Part shown: positions 11,179 through 21,738 of the stretch, one piece after another
How positions within the stretch are numbered: the stretch's first letter is position 1
How the letters are laid out: each line of letters opens with the position of its first letter
Origin: Carya illinoinensis
Lineage: Eukaryota > Streptophyta > Magnoliopsida > Fagales > Juglandaceae
DNA: 64,000 nt
Assembly: GCF_018687715.1 (NCBI RefSeq)
Contig: NC_056752.1
Coordinates: 51,802,653-51,866,652 of the forward strand
Direction of reading: 5' to 3'
The notes under the pieces: model-generated
What the model was told of the DNA's origin: nothing
Database searches by the model: none
What the model saw: the letters and a program-made list of their open reading frames with translations, nothing else
Position numbers and translations under genes: made by a program

Positions 11179-12013
11179 TTTATAGGGAGCATGCATAGTC
11201 TATAAGCTTATTAATTCCTGTTTTGGATAGAAATACTCTTCTCATCTTATTTTATTTTAATATCTAAACATAAAAAATATAAATATTTTTTTATTTTTTA
11301 TTTAATCATTATCTAAGCATTATAAATTTTCAAAACTTTCAAATAATACACTAAAACTAATTCAACATTATTAAATATCAAAACAAAAATAATACTAAAA
11401 AATTATATTCCAATAATATTTTAAATTTATAATATTTTTATTCAATTTTTTCTCTCATTTTTTAAAATTCTATCAAACATCTTAACTCAAACTATTTCAC
11501 TATTATTTACTGATTATTTAATTATTATTCATATATTATCTCACTATCAATACGAGGACTAAGTTTAAGAAAATGATACTCCGACCAATAAAGTGTACAC
11601 ACAAAATGTAACAATTAGTATTTTTTTTCTCTTAAGTGTTTGTTATTATTTTTTTTTTTTGGTATTTTCTTTTTAAAGAAATATACACAAAAATGCTTTT
11701 AAAAAAATATAACACTGATCGTACCCTTCTTGGTTCGGATCCTCCGTGGATGTAGCATCATACTTTAAAGTTCATATTTCTGGTTTAAATTCCAGTGCTT
11801 TTAGAACAGTGAGCCATATCCTTCTGTGAAGGGTACAACACATAAATGTACCAGCATACTTATGTCTTGCAATCTTGGTGCTGCAGTTTTTGTTGTCTAT
11901 GACGGGGTCCAGATTCTCTTACCAACTGCAATTTATGGCGAGTTATATTGGTTCCTCGACACGTGACACTTGAACCGAACCAAACACTGGTCTAAGCAAT
12001 GGATCCAGTTTCA

Positions 12014-12232
12014 TCATATGTAGAAAACTCGACTCCTAGTGTCTCTCTGCCTTTTTCTTGGCACATCTGGTGTCTCTGCAGGATAAGCCAATTCAATCCA
12101 AGCAAACTAATCGGAGACTGATTCAACATTTCTAGCTGCAGAATACACCACAGCAAGGTACTGGCCAGTGTTCGGCTCCAGTGATACTTCTCCACTGGTT
12201 TGCACCAAACCACTGTCCAAGGAAATTCTCCA
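12014..12232 (-). pseudogene. Short coding-like remnant of unknown origin
   Basis: One minus-strand frame reads as protein-like sequence for about 38 codons (containing SGEVSLEPNTGQYLAVVYSA). It meets a TAG and then continues in the same frame for about 30 more codons (WIELAYPAETPDVPRKRQ) to a TGA at 12014. The amino-acid composition is unlike the surrounding noise. It could be the end of a decayed gene or chance sequence in the 3' UTR of the MOT gene. The family is not recognised. Confidence 0.25.
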
Positions 12233-12453
12233 TAACATAAACCATGACTTGGATTAATAGCATGCCTACGTACAAGCTATTTCAAGTGAAAAATGACAAT
12301 CACAAAACGTATGGGAAACCAAATAGGAAAGTTACAGAAAATGAGAAGGTCCCACAAACTAAATTACATTATGTGGGAATCGACCTGGCTCTACAAATGT
12401 CGTCCCTTCGAGGAGAAATCGTAAGATTGCGCAGCCTAAATAAACACAAGTTC

Positions 12454-13842
12454 TTAAGGAATTATGCCCGTAGTCTCATCATCATCTGAAGATTTGGAAA
12501 AAACAAAATTACCAGAACACTCCATTTGCCTCAGTTTTAATAGCAGGAAGAGCAAAATCCCACACCCAAACCCCAGAGCAGCACTAGAGCCGGTCAAAGA
12601 AACCGCAGCACAGACCAACATCACAAAAGATTCTTCCTTCGTGTTCATATCTCTACAAGCCATAGCCAACTCAATCCCAGCAAAAAGCAATAGCACCCCA
12701 AGAATCCCAATCGGAAAATGACCCAAAATCCTCCCAAACGAATTCCCAAACACCAATCCAAGAATCAGCTTCCCCATCCCCAAGAACACCACAGATAGGC
12801 CACTCCTACCCCCGAACCTGTACTGCCCTGCAAGCCCACCAGCGCCATGGCACACTGGCATTGCCCCAAACCAGCACCCTACAAAGTTCATAATCCCAAC
12901 ACTAACCGAAACCTTCATCGCCGAGGCCTCACGGTCAGGGAACAAGTCCCCGGACAATTTACACACCGCGATCACTGAATTCAATATGGATAACGGAATT
13001 TGTGGTATTGCTGCGCGAAGAAACCCGATCTTCCAGTCCTCCCACGTAATCCTTACCAAACTTATCTTCGACGGACCAAATTCAAGACCCTTGAAGGCCG
13101 AAGGGTCGCGAAGAAAACAAAGAAACATCCCGATCAAGAACACAATGAGGGCTGAAGGAATAGAAGAGAGAAGCTGTAACCTTTTAGACACTCGACGACG
13201 TCGAAAACTTTCGTTTTCAGATTCTTCGTTTACAATAGGATTGTCACCAGCGCCAGTGGTTACCACAAGAAATAGGAGAGCAAAGAGAGCAACAAGGACA
13301 CCATCGAGTCCGAGCCAGGAACGAGGAGCTCCTGATTTGGAAGTGGCTAGGTCTTGGTCATAGCGGATGTATTTGATGGCGGAGAAGGCGAAAGAGAGGC
13401 CCTGAGAGAGCTGGACGCCGCGTACGACGGGAAGGGGAAGGAAGCGGCAGAGGAGGGACATGAGGCCAGTGGAGCCGAGGATGAGAAGAACGGCAGCTGT
13501 GGAGAGGCCGGCGGCAGCGAGCTGGGGGACCGAGAGGTGGGGGTACTCGGAGACGGCAACGGCGGCGATGGACTTCATGGGCTGGACGGGCATGGGGATG
13601 TCGAAGAGGAGGCCTGTGGCGACGTTGTAGAGGGCGGTGAAGACAAGAGTGGTGCCGAGATCAAGGTGGGAAACGAGGGTGAGCGTGAGGACGATGGGGA
13701 TGTAGGTTCCCAGATCTCCCACGGCGCCAGAGAGCTCCGAGGAGAGGGTGGTCTTGAGGCGAAAGCGGCGGTGCCATGGGGTTGAAAGGAGAGGAGTGGT
13801 GGAGGTGCTTTGATCCATTGAGGCAGCGGAAGGAAAGGACAT
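12454..13842 (-). CDS. MOT2: MOT1-family molybdate transporter (SULTR5 group)
   Basis: Intronless frame of 462 residues, the usual length for plant MOT1/SULTR5 proteins (about 450-470). It shows both family signatures: the N-terminal SGAVGDLGTYIP (38-49) with PVQPMKS (85-91), and GAMPVCHGAGGLAGQYRFGG (326-345). About ten hydrophobic segments fill the chain. The C-terminal STAS domain of true sulfate transporters is absent, as expected for this group. Known members carry molybdate across plasma or vacuolar membranes to supply molybdenum-cofactor enzymes such as nitrate reductase. The N-terminal TPLLSTPW could be a dileucine-type sorting signal (inference). MOT2 (At1g80310) is preferred over MOT1 because NTT lies in the same neighbourhood, as in Arabidopsis. 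Met 9 (MDQSTS) is an alternative start. The 5' part is markedly GC-richer than its surroundings. Confidence 0.88.
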   Translation of the reverse strand: MSFPSAASMDQSTSTTPLLSTPWHRRFRLKTTLSSELSGAVGDLGTYIPIVLTLTLVSHLDLGTTLVFTALYNVATGLLFDIPMPVQPMKSIAAVAVSEYPHLSVPQLAAAGLSTAAVLLILGSTGLMSLLCRFLPLPVVRGVQLSQGLSFAFSAIKYIRYDQDLATSKSGAPRSWLGLDGVLVALFALLFLVVTTGAGDNPIVNEESENESFRRRRVSKRLQLLSSIPSALIVFLIGMFLCFLRDPSAFKGLEFGPSKISLVRITWEDWKIGFLRAAIPQIPLSILNSVIAVCKLSGDLFPDREASAMKVSVSVGIMNFVGCWFGAMPVCHGAGGLAGQYRFGGRSGLSVVFLGMGKLILGLVFGNSFGRILGHFPIGILGVLLLFAGIELAMACRDMNTKEESFVMLVCAAVSLTGSSAALGFGCGILLFLLLKLRQMECSGNFVFSKSSDDDETTGIIP

Positions 13843-13956
13843 GGATGTTGCGATAATTGGATTTGCGGGTAGGTAGAATAAATAATAACAGGAAATGAAA
13901 TTTGTAACAGATAAAAGGTTAAAAAACAGGTTTGAGTCACTGTCATTTACATAAGT

Positions 13957-14103
13957 AAAGTTTTATGTGCAGTATTTTTATAGACTCTTTTGTGCATTCT
14001 AATGATATAATTAGTTGTGTATTAAAAAAAATTAATCCAACCAATCATATCAGTGAAGTACGCAAAGAGTACGCAAAAATAACTGTACGTAACATTACTC
14101 TTC
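13957..14103. mobile_element. Palindromic MITE, family M1, copy 1
   Basis: About 147 bases. The left half (TTTTATGTGCAGTATTTTTA, then ATGATATAATTAGTTGTGTA) is roughly the reverse complement of the right half (CCAATCATATCAGTGAAGTA, then ACTGTACGTAACATTACTC). The same layout recurs at 32672-32817, 34930-35051 and 35095-35240. No coding capacity. Confidence 0.65.
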
Positions 14104-15124
14104 CTATAATTATAATGAATATATATGGCTTGGTGGAAGCATATACTGTTCTTCCCATCCCCTTCATCGAGAGGATATCCTCTCCGGTACGCAAGTGATG
14201 CATGGGGTGTAATCGGTCTTGTTTTATCTAATTTTAGATAAATTTTAAAATTGAATAGATATAAATTAGTTTTTAATCTTTAAGAATTAAGGTCGATCGA
14301 TTTATCATCAAAATTAAAATTTTTAATTTTTTCATTTTTGGTCCGATTTGATTTTTTTTATTTATCATTTAGACACGTGGCATTTACATAAGTTGAGACT
14401 TGAAATCTAATTCTTTTAAGGCCTATTTGAAATTGTGTTAGGAGTATTAAAAAGTACTTAAATATTATTAAAATCTCTTTAATGAAAAAATTAAATTGTT
14501 TAGATGTTATATATTAAAATACTTTTAATCTCAAATAAGTTAAAAAATACGTTTGAAGAAAAGCATCATTTTAATACTTTTTTTCAAAAGTATTTTTTCA
14601 GATAATACAGAATGTAATTCGAATTTTAAAAAGATTGTCAATGGAAAAAAATATCTATACAAATTTAAGATAATTACAAGTTTTAAACTTTCAAGAATAT
14701 GATCATAATTTTTAAAAATTCAAATAATCGTCATTTCTACCTCAGAAAGTATTTTTTTAATTTGTTTCCAAATAAAAATAAAATGTTTGAAAGTGTTTTA
14801 AACATATGATTACCAAACAGTAAATAACTTTTTAATAGTAGAACTTATTAGTTAAGTTATAAGTTATAGGTACTAAAGTTATAAGCTATGTTTCGCATCG
14901 CAATTCCAAACATGCACTAATACTTGTTCCCCACAAAAAAACTTCTCATTTTACGGTTATAAGTATAAAAAATAATATATATTATAATTTATTATGCTAA
15001 AAATGTATTTATCTTCTTTATATATATAATTTAATTTTATATTAATAATTTTATATTAATATTTATGTTTAAGATTAAGATTTTATATTATATTAATTAG
15101 AAATGTATCATATAATATATATAG

Positions 15125-15345
15125 AGCGGTACTACTCTGCCGCCTGAGTAGCATCGCTCATTGTTACTGTTAGTCATTTTGGATTTTTTTTTTCATTTTT
15201 TTCACATTTTTTAACATATTTAAATATTTTTTTAAAAAATATATATTAATACACTTAAAATCATTTATTTAATCATTGAGTAAAAAAAAAATTAAAATAA
15301 CGAGCGGTACATTTTGGGTGGCCAAGTAGTGTTTCTCATATATAT
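15125..15345. mobile_element. Foldback MITE, family M4, copy 1
   Basis: The left end GAGCGGTACTACTCTGCC and the reverse complement of the right end (GAGAAACACTACTTGGCC) match in sequence and position, so they form terminal inverted repeats. The core is AT-rich with a conserved order: a run of T, TTTAACATATTTAAATATTT, TTAATACAC, TTTAATCATTGAGTAAAA. Related cores occur near 10620-10760, 15920-16050, 19530-19745, 35455-35695 and 43770-43960. Confidence 0.5.
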
Positions 15346-18002
15346 TTTATAATCTAAAAATTATTTTATAGAAAATTAAAAATATATATACTCATCTGAT
15401 TTGGTTGGTCTCTAAAATATGAACATCGATACCAAATACCAGTTTGGTATGGACTGAACCGAACACGTTGATTTAGTTGGTTGAACCGGATTTCCGATTT
15501 ACCTTTATACCCCAACCTATATTTGGTCCTTTAGTGAGCATCCTTAAAAGCGGCATCAAGTCCTTTAAACAATAGGGTTTATTTGAGAAATAAACAAGAG
15601 AATTCCGCCTAACTAATGATAGGGTATTCTTTTAATTAATAAGTCAAATAAATAAATGCCATTATTGGTTAGTCTGATTAATGTAACATATAAAACCATT
15701 TAACAGTTAAAATATACGACGGCGTAATTAAAAAATAGATAAAATGCTAAGATAAATGTTAACATTGTTGAATCCATTCTTATTGCATCGATTCCATCGG
15801 ATAGAGTTACAAGGAGCAATTATTATAATGGGAAAGAAGCCAATCCACCTCAAATATATCATATAGTATATATGGATGCTCCTATAATTAGAGATAAAAT
15901 TCACATATAGTAACTATCGAATAGGCTATTTTATTTTTTTAATTTTTTTTATCGTATATTTTTTATATTTTTTTTCACAACATCATTTAAAAATACTTTC
16001 TTAATTATTAAATAAAAAAAAAAAAGAATCGGTGCCTATCATCTGTTGCTTTTTTATATGGAAATAGCTTTATCCATCGTATATCACCATTACCATACAA
16101 AAAAGTGAATGCCATAATTATTCATGTCTTAACATAAATAGTGAATGCCATATTATTAATTTACACATCTGTCTCCTATATTAATTTCTTCCCTATTTAT
16201 AACCATTCATAATGGCAATGAATACCGGATTTATGGTGTTAGATATTTCTTCCTGTACATTGAGTCTACGTCTTTTGAATCTGAGTTGGACAAATAAATA
16301 GATATTCTTCTTCTTCTTCTTTTTCATGAATTGAATGAATTTTGAGTAGCAGATTGGGCTGTTATTTTAGATAAACAAATTTACCAGTTATTTTAGATAA
16401 TCACCAACACTTGGCATCATCAAATTACTTTCAATTTTGGTCTTTTATATCCTTAAACTTCTGTTTCTTCTCACATTAAAATTTTTCATTTATTGTCATT
16501 ACTAAATTGGATAAAAAGGGTACACATTTAAGAATAATTTTCTATTTAAAAAAGATTTTGTCTATTATTAAAAAAATTAATTAATTTATATATAAATCTC
16601 ATATTTACACTTTAAAAAAAATACACGAGATTTACATAATTTAAAATTTTAAATATCATTTCTTTATATTTAAATAGCTTATTGTTGTATCATTATTGTT
16701 TTGAACATTCATTCTACCTATGATCGGTGGTGAAAATTATTGGGTAATCGGCTGATGTAGATGAATTATACACAATTTTAAATATAACAATATTTTTTTA
16801 TTATATTTAAACCCATCAAATAAAAAAAAATCAAAGTAAAATTTAAAATAATATTATTTTATTACATAATTGTATACAAATTGTTAATTAGAAGGAAGTT
16901 TATCATTTTCGGACTTCGAAATATTAAAAAAAATCAGAAACCACTTCTCTTCGGGGTCTGGAGTAGCTAGATTTCACACTTGCAGGTGACTGTATAGTAT
17001 ATTCCACTTGCTTTTGCAGGTCAAGAGCAATAGCAATAATTTATTTATTTTTATTTTTATTTTTAAATTTAAATAAACTTGTCTTAAAATCATTTATATT
17101 GGTTTATCTATTTTTATAATTTTAAATAATTATGAACAGTAATTATTCATCTTTAAAGATATCTTTTTCCTTTTTTAAATATTATTTTATTATTTTTTCT
17201 CTCTCATCCCAACTCTTTTTTTTCTCTATTTTTCTCTCTTTTCTTTTTTCTCTTCTCTCTCTTTATTATTTTATTATTATTTGATCAAAAAAATACATAA
17301 TCTAATATAGTAATTTTTTTTCATATTCAAAATTAATCTTTAAAATATGTAATTTTACATATAAAAATAAAAAAATCCATTGTCAATGCTATAAGAAGCA
17401 ATCGCAGATTTCACACTTGCTTATGCTTTTACAAATTTTAGATTTCACACTTGACTGGGCAGTAGACGAAAAATACAAAACGCTCGGAAATGAGTTTTTT
17501 TTTTAAGCCAGAGTATGTTTAAGCCATGCCTCCACCTGTTGCTATTCTAATTATCTGAATGAGAGATGAACCGATGACAACGAGGATGAAGAAGCCAAGA
17601 AGAACAAGACCGACGAGATACGTTTGCCGATATATTTAAGAAGGAAAAAAACAGTCTAAAAAGGCAGATCAAAACACCCCAATTAAGCATCTTCGTCTGC
17701 GCTTGAAATATCTCAGATTTCGTTTTTGCCTCGTCTTCGTCTTCGTCTTTGTGTGGGAGTGCCACTGGTTAGTCTTCGTCGGTGTTTTAAAACCTGGACT
17801 TTTCTATCCTCCATAGGCATCCTCTTCTTAAAGGTGAATCTGTAAATATGGATTTAGTAAAATCTTCCACCTACAAAGATGAATAGCTTATAGAAATAAG
17901 GAAAAATGTATAAACGATATAGCGGAAGAAGATTACAATATATATACACATCAGGTCAAAGTAACATGCAAAACACCTTTACCTAATTAAATTAAAGAAA
18001 AT

Positions 18003-18160
18003 TTTAATTATAAGTACAACTAATATGTGCATTAATTTAATGTGATTAGTTAAAAAATAAATTTTATAGAAAACGGCACTAAATTAAATTTTGAATATGA
18101 AAGAATCAGTATTGGTACGCAGATTATTACACGACTTTACTTGTACATAACAAAACTCTT
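18003..18160. mobile_element. Palindromic MITE, family M2, copy 2
   Basis: Carries the M2 series: ACAACTAATATGTGCATTAA, TTTAATGTGATTAGTTAAAA, AAATTTTATAGAAAACGGCA, CAGTATTGGTACGCAG and a right end of CTTGTACATAACAAAACTC. It matches 11015-11178 in direct orientation and 24721-24880 in reverse orientation. Confidence 0.6.
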
Positions 18161-18404
18161 AAATTAAACAGTTGTTTTACAAAAATAATATGTTTTTTTA
18201 TAAAACTTATAAACATAATTGATAGCATATATAGCTTAGAAGATACTGCTTCAACTTTTATGAAAGTAATATAATTAATAGAATATTACAAATAAACTTT
18301 AACAAACAAATTAATTATTATGATTAGTATTTTAATTCTTGCTGCACGTGCAGCAAGAATTTACCGAGAAACCATTAAGGGAAATATAAAATTTCTAACA
18401 TACT

Positions 18405-18960
18405 TGTGATATCCCATATTTTTATATGTTTTAATTAAATAATTATTTTATTTATTAGTAATATTGGTTCTATTGTTTTAAATTTAACATGATTTTCATT
18501 GTATTATTTTATGATTACTAAATTATAAAATTTATTTTGACGTACTTTTTTTATATTAATTATTGTTTGGTATTTAAATTGCTCTCTATTTTAATTTATT
18601 TCATTGTTGTGCTTTATTGTTTTATTTTATTAATTTTTAGTTGTAGTATTTTTATTTGTTTTTTTTCTATTTTTTGTGTATTTTTATTTTATTGGACCTA
18701 GATTTTTCGAATAGGGTTTGTTTTTAGTGGATTTTGGACCCAGTTCGTTTGACTTTGTGAAGCCCAGTCTGTGGGCTTGATTTCAACCTAGCTCTCTCTA
18801 TTTAGATAACTTCATAGACATTCGAGATAAGGGTTCAAGAAATGGAGGAAAAGGGAACCAAAAACTCGATAATTTTTGAATGGGACCCACACAGAAATGT
18901 CTGTAAAAAAAAAAGTAAAAAGAAATTCAAGTGAGTTTGATTTGGACATGACAGCCAGTT
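18405..18960. mobile_element. Possible 5' fragment of a Gypsy-type LTR
   Basis: TGTGATATCCCATATTTTTA at 18405 resembles a common start of plant Gypsy LTRs. It is followed by several hundred bases of T-rich sequence and a less AT-rich block (18700-18900). No matching ...ATATCACA 3' end, no target duplication and no second LTR were found, so this would be a truncated relic. The right limit is approximate. Confidence 0.3.
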
Positions 18961-19529
18961 AATATTTTCCACGTAACAAGATCTAAACATTGGTGGCTGG
19001 GTCTAAATAAACGGATGGAAGAGAAGTCACCATCATGTCACTATAGCCGACATGGTTGACAAGATTGCACGTGGAGGTTTACATGGTTGTGGGGTCTATT
19101 AGATATATAGACAGAAAATAAGAACTATCGTTAGTGGCAGTTAGATAACCACTTATATAGTAGAAATATATATATATACATTTATATATATATATATATA
19201 TATGTATATATGAAACTGTATAAAAGAAGCTTCATCAATGAGCTAAGATGGAGATGGATGGAGGGAGGGAGGGAGAGAGAGAGAGGGGGGGAAATGAAAT
19301 TTAGAGGACAAAGAGGGGGAACGAAATGGGGAGGGAGAGGAAGTGGAAAAAAAAAAAACAAAAAAACATGTTGCAGATGATATGCACACATGGTTACATG
19401 CCGATTGCATTAGGTGGTTGTATCCATTATTTTTCTTTTACAATAAGGTGGTATTTTTCCCCCAACAATGTACTGGAATTTTTTTAAAAAAATTTGCCAT
19501 TTTCATAAAGATGGTCCCAATATATATAA

Positions 19530-19745
19530 GGAAAATGCTAGGCAAATAGCTTGGAGCCACCGCTGTAAAAAAATTATTATTATTTTTATTTGTTATTTTA
19601 CTTAGTGATTAAGAAAGTATTTTTTAATATGTTATGTATTTTTTTTAAAAAAATATCTAATAGTGTTAAAAAATACATCTAAAAAAAAGTTTTTGTAAAA
19701 AAATCTCATTTTACATTAAAGGTAGCTCCCAGTGGAAGTTGGGAA
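19530..19745. mobile_element. Foldback MITE, family M4, copy 2
   Basis: Starts near GCTAGGCAAATAGCTTGGAG and CCACCGCTG, has the M4 AT-rich core (TTACTTAGTGATTAAGAAAG, TTTTTTAATATG, TTAAAAAATACAT) and ends GGTAGCTCCCAGTGGAAGT. The GCTTGGAGCCACCGCT and AGCTCCCAGTGG ends are weakly complementary. A similar unit lies in the NPH3 intron at 35455-35695. Confidence 0.45.
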
Positions 19746-19852
19746 TGGTAGCCGTAGCATAATCCTATATATAAATATCCCTTCGCATAAGATGGAGTTG
19801 GGAGTGGTAGCCGTAGCATGATCCTATATATAAATATCCATTCGCATAAGAT
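19738..19852. repeat. 59-bp tandem duplication
   Basis: Copy 1 at 19738-19796 and copy 2 at 19797-19852. Both read GTTGGGA(A/G)TGGTAGCCGTAGCAT and continue ATCCTATATATAAATATCC and TTCGCATAAGAT. Only about four substitutions were noticed, so the event is recent. Confidence 0.85.
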
Positions 19853-21738
19853 ACCATATATTTCTTTGTTTTACGCCATTTTAATTTATAATTTGATTTA
19901 CTCATTTTTTATTTTTTGTAGAGTCATTGACACACTTGCAGTTTGAAGGTAACCAAAAAAAGTTGGGAGGTGATGGGAGGGGAGGGTCCCAATTTAGCAA
20001 GTGCCAAAAAAACAAAAAGGCACCAAAAGGTGGTTCAAGAATACTTGATGTCATGTACATGCAAGATGTTATTGCAAAATTAAAGCGGGCCCTAAGCCTT
20101 TCTATAGAGAGAATCTCTCTATAGAAAACCATCCATGCGTCATCACATAGGAAGGTCTGTTGTCGCCATGTCCAACGTTTTTGGGGTTAGCAACTTCGGC
20201 ATCTTCAGGATGGATAGTCCGGCATACTCCTAGAGTGGCGGACATGCACCACTATAGCCTCCTTTGCTTCAGTGTATTTTGGATTCTAATGTTTTTTCCT
20301 AGTGTTTTTAAAGTCTTTGTAATTTTGTTGTGTTCTATTAATAGCGTTAGGTAACAACAAAAATAAATAAACTATTAGACTTGTTATCCATAGACTTGTT
20401 ATCCATAACAGGAGAACCCTCTCTTTCTTTAGAGGATGGGGATGGTTTTCCCTCTCCTCATTTAAAAGATGGAGATTGGATACCTTCTCCTATTTTGAAG
20501 ATTGAGATGATTATTTTTGTTTTTATAGAGTGTTATATTCTCAAACAAACCGAGATTGACATTTTTGTTTTTACAAAATATTAAATCTCAAAAGGTTTTT
20601 TTCATTAAAGAGCTTGTAGAAGTTAAGATAATGCATGTTATAAAGAAATTTGTGTGAGAAAAAGCTCTAAACAGATTAATAGTTTAGCTTGTAATATGAG
20701 TTTTTTTTTATATTTATCAGTCATAGCTTTAACTTCAATTTTATTGAATAAAATGAACTCTATTTCCTATAAAAATAGATGTTCTTGCAAAACACTAGTA
20801 ACTTATAACTCATTTAGAAAAGTTGCAAGTAATAAGATAATAAAAATAGAATTAATATTAAAAATTTAAATTTTCAGATAAGTACCAATTTTTTTTCAAA
20901 AAATTTATACAGGGTTTTTTTCTTAATTAAATACTTATTGTATCGAAATCAAATTATAATTATCTTAAAACTATGTGACTGATTAAACTCATTTGGGATG
21001 GAGCATTGGTCATGAATGGGACAAGTACCACATAATGAAAAATCTTTTCCAATCTTAAGCCAAAATGGATAGCTGAGGGTAGGTAGCATGCCACGTGGGA
21101 TCAAGATTCTTTAAAACTTTTTAACATTTATTAATGCATATTTGAATTCTTAAAATATAAGCAAATTCTAAATAAATTATTAGTATACACTTATTTTGTA
21201 GATCAAATCATATCATATGGACTATAGCTGTTGGAAAGTTTTTATATCATATATTATTCACATGGTATAATTTAATTTATAAAATTTAAATTTTAAAATA
21301 TATCTTATAAATCAAATTATGTCATATAAATAGTATATTATAAAAATTTTTAAATAAAATTATCCCATCACGTAATATAGAGAATATATCATCTGCATTA
21401 CCTGAAAAGTAAAATGACTTATATTCTAAATTTTTAAATTCAAACAACCCAACAAAATTCTAATCATGACATTAAGCACGTATCATCTAGAGGATTTGCC
21501 TGAATTCCATATAAGTAATCTAAAAACATCAATAGGTGAAAAGACATTAGAGAGTACACAACAAGAGATTGTTAACTTCTTTCCTTTCAATCCCTTCTTA
21601 TTCTAGTACTATATGTAGTATTCAATCCTAAAATCTCTTATTCCATGATAAGAATCTTTTCCAGTTAAACCAATTGACATCTTCCAAACAAGAGAAAATG
21701 TCTTGAAAAATTGATGCCATTGGGGTCCATATGTTGGG

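Larger units (their letters stand above)
9431..12453. other. Spacer between the DUF2921 and MOT genes
   Basis: The part nearest 9431-9900 probably holds the 5' leader of the DUF2921 gene. A donor-like CAG/GTTAGC on the minus strand near 9645 would allow a 5' UTR intron. From 9950 to 11700 the sequence is very AT-rich and carries MITE-like repeats. From 12014 to 12232 there is a coding-like remnant, listed separately. No other gene is supported. Confidence 0.45.
13843..21738. other. Repeat-rich intergenic region
   Basis: Nearly 8 kb with no supported gene. It contains MITE copies at 13957-14103, 15125-15345, 18003-18160 and 19530-19745, and a possible LTR 5' end at 18405. It also holds a 59-bp tandem duplication at 19738-19852, a T-rich and CT-rich stretch near 17160-17270, and TA runs near 19168-19206. 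The frame at 17547-17765 and those at 19902-20869 show no recognisable domain. Confidence 0.55.

Noticed and set aside
13354..13785. 143-residue plus-strand frame opposite the MOT gene
   Set aside because: It is an antisense shadow of the GC-rich 5' part of the transporter gene with Gly/Glu-rich composition.
17547..17765. 72-residue minus-strand frame with an acidic start
   Set aside because: The acidic DEDEDE start comes from a short trinucleotide-like repeat (GTCTTC) and no domain follows. It could be a gene scrap but cannot be supported.
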